This document shows positions 35,101-40,424 of a DNA stretch of 40,424 nt, in pieces. The DNA comes from an uncultured Acidobacteriaceae bacterium (GTDB lineage: Bacteria; Acidobacteriota; Terriglobia; Terriglobales; Acidobacteriaceae): assembly GCA_903911925.1 (NCBI GenBank), contig CAIWFH010000055.1:1-40424 (forward strand). The letters run 5' to 3'. The position numbers were made by a program, and so were the translations under genes. The notes beneath the pieces were generated by a model, which was given only the letters and a program-made list of their open reading frames with translations, was not told where the DNA came from and did no database searches. Numbering within the stretch: position 1 is the first letter of the stretch; each line of letters opens with the position of its first letter.

Positions 35101-35605
35101 CAATTACTGGGACACCAACTACCGGGCCGGCCAGGGCGGCCACTTTACCTTCCACTACGTGGTAACCAGCGCCAGCGCCACCAACCCAACCGAACTGAGC
35201 CGCCTCGGTTGGGAAGAGATAACTCCGCTTGAGTCCGACACCATTACCTCGCAAGACAAGGCGCTTGGGACAGCGCAGCCAGCTTCAACCAAAGACGCAC
35301 CGTCCGCGCACAATCTGAACGCCAGCCAGCAGAGCTTCCTCGAAATGAACGACCCGAACTTGCTGTTGCAAACCTGGAAACCCGCCGAGGATGCCAACGG
35401 AACCATCCTGCGCTTCCTGGACCTTGGCGGAACCGAGCGAATGGTGACTGTTCGCGTTCCGCTTCTCCACCTGGCCAACGTAACAACGACCGACTCAATT
35501 GAACGAGGCGGCGAAGCCGTAACCACCACCGGAACCGGTCAGTTCCAGTTCACCGTACATCCGCACCAGATCGTAACCCTGCGGCTCGTAGAAGCCGCGA
35601 AATAG
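32102..35605 (+). CDS. Secreted GH38-like glycosidase with jelly-roll domain
   Basis: The protein has 1167 residues. Its signal peptide (1-27, ending SAAAQ) is followed by a jelly-roll domain resembling domain III of family 4 polysaccharide lyases (about 31-196: FKIGAFNRSSAEF, YRLHIALLIES, LKVEINGKSGWF). From about residue 305 a GH38-type catalytic barrel follows. PHIHVDVGYSDYQ (311-323) corresponds to the HxHxD zinc motif, and TDVPTYSWSY (424-433) includes Asp425, a candidate nucleophile. A long beta-rich C-terminal region is expected for the family. Known GH38 enzymes are mainly alpha-mannosidases; substrate here is unproven. AAGGAG lies seven bases before ATG 32102. It could trim the EPS or digest external glycans. 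Confidence 0.85.
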   Translation: MKLNHGGIFKLVLFAAALAASLSAAAQDGATVFKIGAFNRSSAEFSQDSPAANVNFVVSQGTAAKDWFAAQPAVLAAKPPQAGPASAPRVISFALPHAPAVAYRLHIALLIESSNVPALKVEINGKSGWFYLHPEHNYDSGDQTDSFDPAYAAADVDFTFPGNYLHAGANTISLQPVEDADEAVPDAAINYDAIELATAAAAPAARLQQAQIVPTVFYVQHGAEIAECVEAYIRYGQRTQPGGSAELTLAAKHYRQALRGGRDFGEEKIEFQVPEFAPHSDAALSLKINGRTETYKQSIDPGKKWTLFLVPHIHVDVGYSDYQAKVAAIQSRTVDEALKMMEDHPEFRFSLDGEWDLQQYLESRTHERQQKAIEALQQKRMFLPVQYANLLTGIPSTETLIRSLYPSAALSRKFGLALDYANITDVPTYSWSYASILASAGIHYLVAGGNNYRAPVLMQGRLNETSPTWWVGPDNQKVLLWYSRHYMQMQFLFGLPPLVQPGRELLPIFLQMYERPTYRANAAIIYGTQVENTDLFPQQAELVKNWSSTYAWPRLQYSGIHEAMTAIEQQFGDTIPTIHGDGGPYWEDGAGADALYLAMERWNEPRAQTAEKLATLAPFLNPMLHTNTAELEKLWTSMVLMDEHTWTSYNAQTDPGSREAIDQLAVKEQLAVNAHAQADLITRRGMANLADAVPAGTGSIIVFNSLNWKRSGTVALDVDKGQELVDAATGKPVPVETLSTGANYQHLRFPAIDIPALGYKVYSTRKATTPVEAHAAAPTKVLESTYYKVELDAETGAIRSIYDKQLQRELVNQQSPYRFGQYLYVTGGDNSPNTILRYGPMYPKPTLDVHAASGGKIVSVTQTPFGQVAHLESLALNAPSIKTEIRLFDSEKKIEIIQDIDKTEVLTKEAAYFAFPFDMNQPKFQFEVQNGVVDPASDMYPGAGHEWFTMQHWISVQQDGVAATVMPIDAPLVTLGDINRGNWPSEFGKRAGTVFSYVMNNYWDTNYRAGQGGHFTFHYVVTSASATNPTELSRLGWEEITPLESDTITSQDKALGTAQPASTKDAPSAHNLNASQQSFLEMNDPNLLLQTWKPAEDANGTILRFLDLGGTERMVTVRVPLLHLANVTTTDSIERGGEAVTTTGTGQFQFTVHPHQIVTLRLVEAAK

Positions 35606-35892
35606 GCGCACCAATAGGTTGCCGGCTCGAGATGAACGGGCGTGAGTTCCACAAAAGCCGGGTGCCCCATCCATTCGTCGGCTCTTTGACGAATGGGTGG
35701 GAAACCACGAACCTCAACCAATCCGTTCATCAGCAGTGAAAGGGGCCCAAACGCTGTTCAGTTTGTGGGGGGGAGCGAAGAATCCGCTTTTCCCTTCTTG
35801 TAATTCTGATGCGAACTTTTGGGACACCACACCGGGGTGGGAAACCTCGAACCCCAACCGGCTCCGTTCAACAGCAGCGCATCGGCCACCAC
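35606..35892. repeat. Intergenic hairpin plus two imperfect direct repeats
   Basis: The hairpin arms CCATCCATTCGTC (35667-35679) and GACGAATGGGTGG (35688-35700) pair with one mismatch. The right arm leads into copy A (35696-35736), starting GGTGGGAAACCACGAACC. Copy B (35836-35877) starts GGTGGGAAACCTCGAACC and also ends CAGCAG. The copies differ at about 6 positions over 41-42 bases. This looks like a dispersed non-coding repeat. No gene is visible. Confidence 0.7.
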
Positions 35893-37098
35893 TCAGTTGG
35901 TCGGCTTTTCCGGCGGCGGCATCGAAGCCAAAAACTGCCTTGCAAACTGGGCACTGTACCGCTCCAGCAGATGCTGTACGCGTTCCGGCTTGCTTGAGCA
36001 CATAATTAACCCCGCGTGGTGATGCTTCTTGAGCCGAACCACGATCTCCGGCGCATCGAATGCCGACGTGTCGGGATCGGCCGTCTGGGCCAGGCATAGA
36101 ACGCTGCCGGCATAATCCGTGCGCGTGCCGGGAGGCAGATAATCCTGCCCGCGAAGCCAGGCAACCTCAATGCGCGCCCACTCCCGCCAAAGGTTGACCC
36201 CGGTGGACACTTCAACCAAGTCTGAAATGAAGGCGCCGCCAACGCGCGCCGCAATCTCAAGAAAGTAGTAGCGGCCGTCCGCGTGGGCTTTGATGAACTC
36301 GGCGTGGGTTACGCCGCGCACCATGCCCAGCGAGGGCGCCAAGCCGCCATTGAGAGCGGTCAGCTCCATCCAGTCGCGGCTGCCCCGGTCCACAGTCCGA
36401 GTGGTGAACACCCCGCCCTCGTGCATCACCTGCAGGGGCGGACGGCCATACTGGTGCACCACTGAAAACAGCACCTGAGACTTGCTGACAATCGAGTCCA
36501 CATGAAAGATGTCACCCGGAACAAACTGCTCGAGCAGAAAGTAGGTTTGCCGGTCCCCCAGGTCGTCCAGGGCGCGCCATAGTTGCTCCGACTCCTCGAT
36601 TCTGCGAATCCCCAATGCCGATGCCTCTGACCGGGGCTTGAGCAGCCAGGGCGCCGGCACGCGGGCCATAAACTCGCGTAACTCGTCATAGTTCAGTACC
36701 CGGCAGAACTCGGGAACCAGAAATCCCGATTCTTTCGCGCTCACCCGCATGGCCAGCTTGTCGCGGTAATAGGCCGAGGTGGTGATTCCCATGCCCGGGA
36801 TGCGCATGTGCTCACGAATCTGGGCTGCCGTCTCCAGATCGAACTCGTCCAGGGCAATGATGCGATCAAAACGCCGCCCCCGTGCCAGCCAGGAGACGGT
36901 GTTGAGTATCTGTTCGCGGTTCAGCCCGGGAGGCATGGTGACCACTTCTTCCACCGCCTCGCGCGGCCAGTCTGCGTCACGAAGTTTGTCCAGCGTAAGC
37001 AACAGGGGCTTGACGCCCAACTCCGCGCACTGGCGCAGAAAATCCTGCCCCTTCTCGTAGCTGGCTATGCAAAGAAACCGCTCACTTGCTTCCGGCAT
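35893..37098 (-). CDS. ATP-grasp family ligase-like protein
   Basis: A 401-residue protein. The N-terminal pre-ATP-grasp domain (FLCIASYEKGQDFLRQC, IIALDEFDLETAAQIREH) is followed by the ATP-grasp fold: PAPWLLKPRSEASALGI with the ATP-binding Lys, FLLEQFVPGDIFHVDSIV, and YYFLEIAARVGGAFISDL, where the usual ExN of the metal site reads EIA. Such enzymes join a carboxylate to an amine or thiol via an acyl phosphate. Substrate unknown. The ATG at 37098 has GAGGG four bases upstream. It is divergent from the DUF4254 gene. The missing Asn is worth noting but may be tolerated. Confidence 0.88.
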   Translation of the reverse strand: MPEASERFLCIASYEKGQDFLRQCAELGVKPLLLTLDKLRDADWPREAVEEVVTMPPGLNREQILNTVSWLARGRRFDRIIALDEFDLETAAQIREHMRIPGMGITTSAYYRDKLAMRVSAKESGFLVPEFCRVLNYDELREFMARVPAPWLLKPRSEASALGIRRIEESEQLWRALDDLGDRQTYFLLEQFVPGDIFHVDSIVSKSQVLFSVVHQYGRPPLQVMHEGGVFTTRTVDRGSRDWMELTALNGGLAPSLGMVRGVTHAEFIKAHADGRYYFLEIAARVGGAFISDLVEVSTGVNLWREWARIEVAWLRGQDYLPPGTRTDYAGSVLCLAQTADPDTSAFDAPEIVVRLKKHHHAGLIMCSSKPERVQHLLERYSAQFARQFLASMPPPEKPTN

Positions 37099-37143
37099 CG
37101 GTCCCTCGTTTTCACTCACTCTCCCCGATAAGGGGGTAGTTCC

Positions 37144-37171
37144 ACTATAGTTGCGGCAGGTAGTCCGGCAA
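37144..37171 (-). promoter_or_regulatory. Putative sigma-70 promoter of the ATP-grasp gene
   Basis: Reading on the minus strand, TTGCCG (37171-37166), a 16-base spacer and TATAGT (37149-37144) are a good housekeeping-type pair. Transcription would start near 37137, about 40 bases before ATG 37098. Confidence 0.55.
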
Positions 37172-37198
37172 GCCGCCCACCGAGGATGCTCAAAGAGA

Positions 37199-37831
37199 AT
37201 GCTCTCCGCGGAGACAATTGTAAGCCTGCAAGACCGCAAAACCAGCGCCTGGCACCTGTTTGACGCCGGCCCGGGTCACAGCCCGGATCCCAGCCCGGGC
37301 CCCAGCCCGGAAGCAAACCAGGACTGGCTCCGGCTGGTGGCCTCGCAGCATCGGGCCAACTTCGACCTGTGGCACATTGAAGACGAGGCCCGTGCCCCCG
37401 GCGCCAGCGATACGGAACTGGCCGAAGTAAAGCGCCGCGTAGACCAGACCAACCAGCGCCGCAACGACCTGGCCGAAGAACTGGACCGCGTCCTGCTCGC
37501 CTGGCTTGAGGCCCGCAACCTGCCTGACCCAGCAGCGCCCCTCCACTCCGAGTCGCCGGGGTTGATGATTGACCGGCTCTCCATCCTGGCGCTGAAGATT
37601 TACCATACCCGCGAAGAGACCAAACGCGCAGACGCCTCTCAGGACCACCTGGAGCGCAATCGCCTTCGCCTTGCAATACTCGAGGAACAGCGCGCAGACC
37701 TTGCCAACTGCCTTGATGCCCTGTGGCGCCAGACCCTCGCTGGTGCGCGGCGCTTCAAGCTCTACCGCCAGTTGAAGATGTACAACGACCCTGCTCTCAA
37801 TCCAGCAATATACGGCAAACAGCTCCGATAG
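37199..37831 (+). CDS. DUF4254 protein
   Basis: A 210-residue mostly helical protein. The DUF4254 core is recognisable: HRANFDLWHIEDEARAPGASD, VKRRVDQTNQRRNDLAEELD, MIDRLSILALKIYHTREE and MYNDPALNPAIYG at the C-terminus. Its biochemical function is unknown; family members often lie near cell-envelope genes. A Pro-rich segment (about 24-37, PGHSPDPSPGPSPE) is encoded by a 12-bp tandem repeat and looks like a flexible insertion. ATG 37199 is preceded by AAAGAGA and chosen over a TTG at 37151. The gene is divergent from the ATP-grasp gene. Confidence 0.85.
   Translation: MLSAETIVSLQDRKTSAWHLFDAGPGHSPDPSPGPSPEANQDWLRLVASQHRANFDLWHIEDEARAPGASDTELAEVKRRVDQTNQRRNDLAEELDRVLLAWLEARNLPDPAAPLHSESPGLMIDRLSILALKIYHTREETKRADASQDHLERNRLRLAILEEQRADLANCLDALWRQTLAGARRFKLYRQLKMYNDPALNPAIYGKQLR
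37269..37310 (+). repeat. 12-bp tandem repeat (3.5 copies) within the DUF4254 gene
   Basis: Units GCCCGGGTCACA, GCCCGGATCCCA, GCCCGGGCCCCA and a partial GCCCGG lie in tandem from 37269. The 12-base unit keeps the frame, so copy-number change would lengthen or shorten the Pro/Ser linker by four residues. Confidence 0.8.
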
Positions 37832-37865
37832 CTGGGCCGGTTGCCCCCACTTTTCGCCCCCCCCA

Positions 37866-37894
37866 TTGACGGATGCCCGGGTTGTGCGTATAAA
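37866..37894 (+). promoter_or_regulatory. Near-consensus sigma-70 promoter of the TPR gene
   Basis: TTGACG (37866-37871), a 17-base spacer and TATAAA (37889-37894) match the housekeeping promoter closely. Transcription should start near 37901, giving a leader of about 65 bases before ATG 37967. Confidence 0.65.
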
Positions 37895-37966
37895 AGGGGC
37901 CTGAGCTACGAAAATCCCAAAGGCGGGGCTCTGCGGGCTGAAAGCCGGCAAAGCCGCGGTCTTGGG

Positions 37967-38551
37967 ATGTCCGCTCCCGGCAAACCCATGACGCAAGAGG
38001 CCAGAACCGCGGCGACCGGCCGCAAGAAAACTCCGCCCACCCCCGCTAAAACCGGCGGTCATGCCACAACCGCCACGGGACCGGCTTTCCAGCAGTATCA
38101 AGCCGCCGTGCAACTGCTCCAACAAGGCAAATTTGAAAAGGCGTTAGGGGCCTTTGAGAAGCTTTTGCCCGCCGCGCCGCCTGAAATCAAGGAACGCTGC
38201 CAGATGTACATCAACACCTGCCAGCGGCAAATGGAGTACGCCCGCCTGACGTTCCTCACCCCGGAAGAGCACTACGACTACGCAGTCTCCCAGCTGAACA
38301 CCGGAGACTACGAAGATGCGCGCGACCAGTTCAACAACATCCTTGCCTCGTATCCCCTGGCCGACTATGCCCTTTACGGCCTGGCTTTGCTCGACGCGAT
38401 TACCGGGCACACGCAGGATTGCCTCGGAAACCTCGCCAGGGCAATCGAGTTGAACCCCAAGAACCGCCTTCAGGCCCGCGCCGACAACGACTTCCAAAGC
38501 ATGGCGGACGACCCCCGCTTCACCGAGCTTCTGTATCCTGAGATTCCTTAA
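37967..38551 (+). CDS. Tetratricopeptide repeat protein
   Basis: About 194 residues. A Pro/Thr/Lys-rich N-terminus (about 1-40) leads into TPR-like helix pairs: QQYQAAVQLLQQGKFEKALGAFEKLL, EEHYDYAVSQLNTGDYEDARDQFNNIL and LYGLALLDAITGHTQDCLGNLARAIELNP. No signal peptide or catalytic motif is seen, so it is probably a cytoplasmic protein-interaction scaffold. ATG 37967 (MSAPGKPMTQ) is the likely start given the promoter position; ATG 37988 is an alternative. Partner unknown. It is separate from the EPS operon and has its own promoter. Confidence 0.8.
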   Translation: MSAPGKPMTQEARTAATGRKKTPPTPAKTGGHATTATGPAFQQYQAAVQLLQQGKFEKALGAFEKLLPAAPPEIKERCQMYINTCQRQMEYARLTFLTPEEHYDYAVSQLNTGDYEDARDQFNNILASYPLADYALYGLALLDAITGHTQDCLGNLARAIELNPKNRLQARADNDFQSMADDPRFTELLYPEIP

Positions 38552-38719
38552 GGCGCACTGCTGGGCAGATGCCAGTTGGGTCCCGCCGGCTGGCAGAACC
38601 TTTCCCAGTCGTTTTGGGCTTACGGAAGTTCTCTCCAATTCGCACAAGACATCGCACCCCTGAGACTTTGTTCGAGGGTCCCAATCGGCGGTGGGAGAAT
38701 TGATATACTCTCTAGAAAC

Positions 38720-40333
38720 ATGCGATCTCAAGCGACTGCGGATGCAAAACAGCTCTACAGAACAGATATCGACGGCCTTCGCGCGGTAGCGGTCCTGGCC
38801 GTGGTTGCGTACCATTATTGGGGACAATACTTCACTGGCGGATATGTCGGAGTCGATATTTTCTTCGTGATCTCCGGGTATCTGCTTAGCGCGATCATCA
38901 TTTCTGAAGTCAAGGCAGGACGCTTCTCCCTCAGCCGGTTCTATGAGCGTCGAATACGGCGCATATTCCCTGCGTTGTTTGGGCTCCTGATCCTGGCCAC
39001 TCCTCTTGCCTGCATTGTTCTCTTGCCGGGCGACCTGATCACTTACAGCCGGTCGATGTTGGCTGCAACTTTCTCGGCATCGAACTTCTATTTCTGGACC
39101 ACATCGAATTACTTCAACGGCTCCGGGAATACCAATCCCCTGCTGCACACCTGGTCCCTTGCTGTTGAAGAGCAGTTCTATATTGTCTTTCCCTTGTTCA
39201 TCCTTTTTGTCCACCGCTTTTTTCCCCGGTACTTGCGCGCCGTGGTCACCTTGACCGCAATCGCTTCACTGGCGTGGAGCATTGCCGACGTCAGGATTAA
39301 CCAGACTGCCGCGTTCTACCTTCCATTTACCAGGGCTTGGGAACTGCTGTTCGGCGCCATGCTGACGCTCCGCGTTATCCCCGTTCCGCGTTCAAACCTA
39401 TGGCGCGAAATCCTCGCCGCTTCCGGAATCCTGGGCATAGCAGTCTCCATCTTTGCATTCACCGGAACTACGTTGTTTCCGGGAGAATGCTCCATTTTGC
39501 CCTGTGCCGCGGGAGGAGCAATTATCATGGCCGGCCAGGATCAACCGACAATAACCGGCCGCGCGCTATCGTGGAGGCCAGTTGTTTTTATTGGGCTCAT
39601 ATCGTATTCACTCTATTTATGGCATTGGCCTTTGCTGGTGTTTTTTACACACGGTGTCGCGTTTCTGAGGCCAATCAGGGGAATCCATGCAATTCTGGCC
39701 GTCCTGTCAATCATCGTCGCCACGGCTTCCTGGAAGTTTGTAGAAACTCCCTTTCGCACCGGGCCCCGCAGGCCGGGGAAACGAGAGGTATTTGTCTTCG
39801 GCGCGCTGTGCGTGGTGGCGTCTGGCGCCTGTGCACTGGTTCTTTCCAACACCCGGGGGCTGCCTGGCAGATTTCCGGCCGCAGCAGATTCTGTTGCCGC
39901 TTACCTGGATTACAAGACAGCCTTCCCATCCGATTTCGCAAAGGTGTTCAGATCCGGCTGCTTCATCGATCGACAGGAACCTCTGGCCCACTATGACGAA
40001 CGCCGTTGCCTTGCCCCGGCCGAGGGGAAGCGTCAAGTGCTGCTTTTCGGCGACAGCCATGCAGCAGATCTCCAATATGGACTGGAGTCCTCGATTCCTG
40101 GCGTTCACTTTCTACAAGCCACATCCGCGGCCTGCCATCCTACGATCGGACCAGGGCGATATCCCAAATGTAAGCAATTTCTCGATAAGGTTTTCAACGA
40201 GTATATTCCCAGGTATTCCATCTCCTCGGTGGTGCTGAATGCGGATTGGGGCGCGGACGACATTCCCGCCCTGACCAGGACAATCGATTTGATCTTGCCC
40301 GCGCAAAACGTATCCCTTAGCGAGCTGCTCTAA
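38720..40333 (+). CDS. OafA-type acyltransferase, SGNH domain truncated
   Basis: The open frame has 537 residues. The acyltransferase-3 domain is complete, with about 10 TM helices: DGLRAVAVLAVVAYHY (18-33, His32 expected to be catalytic), FFVISGYL (48-55), RFYERRIRRIFPAL (73-86) and SLAVEEQFY (146-154). A C-terminal SGNH hydrolase-like domain begins at LLFGDSH (GDSH at 444-447) but ends after only about 94 more residues at SELL, before the catalytic Asp-x-x-His expected near the end. The stop is followed by an IS3-like transposase start, so the 3' end was probably replaced by insertion. Such enzymes O-acetylate envelope polysaccharides. ATG 38720 is chosen by homology with a normal N-terminus. 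Confidence 0.85.
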   Translation: MRSQATADAKQLYRTDIDGLRAVAVLAVVAYHYWGQYFTGGYVGVDIFFVISGYLLSAIIISEVKAGRFSLSRFYERRIRRIFPALFGLLILATPLACIVLLPGDLITYSRSMLAATFSASNFYFWTTSNYFNGSGNTNPLLHTWSLAVEEQFYIVFPLFILFVHRFFPRYLRAVVTLTAIASLAWSIADVRINQTAAFYLPFTRAWELLFGAMLTLRVIPVPRSNLWREILAASGILGIAVSIFAFTGTTLFPGECSILPCAAGGAIIMAGQDQPTITGRALSWRPVVFIGLISYSLYLWHWPLLVFFTHGVAFLRPIRGIHAILAVLSIIVATASWKFVETPFRTGPRRPGKREVFVFGALCVVASGACALVLSNTRGLPGRFPAAADSVAAYLDYKTAFPSDFAKVFRSGCFIDRQEPLAHYDERRCLAPAEGKRQVLLFGDSHAADLQYGLESSIPGVHFLQATSAACHPTIGPGRYPKCKQFLDKVFNEYIPRYSISSVVLNADWGADDIPALTRTIDLILPAQNVSLSELL

Positions 40334-40424
40334 TGCGAAGGGGTAGCGAAGATGAGGAATGGGAAGCGGGGCAGGTACACGCTGGAGTTCAAGCAGGAAG
40401 CGGTTCGACTTGTGGAGTCGGGCC
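40304..40424 (+). mobile_element. Left end of an IS3-like insertion sequence (partial)
   Basis: The acyltransferase reading frame degenerates after about base 40304 and ends at 40333; a transposase OrfA-like start follows at 40352. The left terminal inverted repeat should lie between these points but cannot be fixed without the right end, which is outside the window. Left boundary approximate. Confidence 0.6.
40352..40424 (+). CDS. IS3-family transposase OrfA, N-terminal fragment at window edge
   Basis: The ATG at 40352 opens a frame reading MRNGKRGRYTLEFKQEAVRL and then VESG at the window edge. This matches the start of IS3-family OrfA HTH proteins (YTLEFKxEAVRLV). AAGGGG about 9 bases upstream is a plausible ribosome binding site. 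Only 24 residues are in the window. Confidence 0.75.
   Translation, partial: MRNGKRGRYTLEFKQEAVRLVESG

Noticed and set aside
37190..38125. Minus-strand open frame of 311 codons
   Set aside because: Antisense to the DUF4254 gene and the start of the TPR gene; low-complexity product.
38144..39214. Minus-strand open frame of 356 codons
   Set aside because: It spans antisense of both the TPR gene and the acyltransferase gene, which have clear family motifs.
1..40424. CRISPR array
   Set aside because: No regularly spaced repeats with unique spacers were seen; the repeats found are tandem, paired or protein-coding YD repeats.

Overview
The window looks like a chromosomal segment of a soil-type Acidobacteriota bacterium, probably class Terriglobia. 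This is inferred from gene content: a large RHS/YD-repeat gene, an exopolysaccharide (EPS) locus with separate ATPase and tyrosine-kinase genes, a secreted GH38-like enzyme and a DUF4254 protein. It is not proven by any marker gene.

Layout. (1) 1-5194, minus strand: an unbroken RHS/YD-repeat gene that runs off the left edge, preceded by a lone VirB2/TrbC-like pilin-type protein and a LysR regulator. (2) 5558-7514, plus strand: a small excisionase-like HTH protein, a tyrosine recombinase and an intact tRNA-Lys(TTT). The recombinase ends 14 bases before the 5' end of the tRNA, and a strong 14-bp nested dyad starts in the tRNA CCA tail. (3) 7741-31842: a large EPS/capsule locus. The minus-strand side has a GT2 and a Wzx-type flippase. 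A long regulatory gap separates these from a plus-strand operon of degenerate NtrC-like regulator, Wza-like export protein, outer-membrane barrel, Wzz, ExeA-like ATPase, BY-kinase, polyprenyl-phosphate sugar transferase, membrane GT2, an unknown secreted protein, a GT-C and a GT4. Several of these genes overlap by ATGA. Next come a GT4 and a Wzy/O-antigen-ligase-type protein (minus), a second GT-C (plus), and a minus-strand trio of two GT4 enzymes and a deacetylase-like protein. (4) 32102-35605, plus strand: a secreted GH38-like enzyme with an N-terminal jelly-roll domain. (5) 35606-40424: an intergenic repeat/hairpin pair, divergent ATP-grasp and DUF4254 genes, a TPR protein behind a near-consensus sigma-70 promoter, and an OafA-type acyltransferase whose SGNH domain is cut short just before the start of an IS3-like transposase at the right edge.

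How the genes fit together. Region 3 has all the parts of a Wzx/Wzy-type pathway: priming transferase, glycosyltransferases, flippase, polymerase, Wzz, kinase and outer-membrane export. The ExeA-like ATPase, split BY-kinase and sugar transferase resemble the EPS sets that accompany exosortases, but no exosortase is present in the window. The GH38-like enzyme, deacetylase-like protein and acyltransferase are plausible modifiers of the polymer.

The most unusual items are: the head regulator of the EPS operon, which lacks GAFTGA, the Walker B Asp and both arginine fingers yet sits behind a GG-N10-GC sigma-54-like element; the RHS gene paired with a lone VirB2-like protein; the recombinase-tRNA-dyad arrangement; and the conserved-looking unknown at 20003-21037. 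All family calls are from reading translated sequence; no database search was run.
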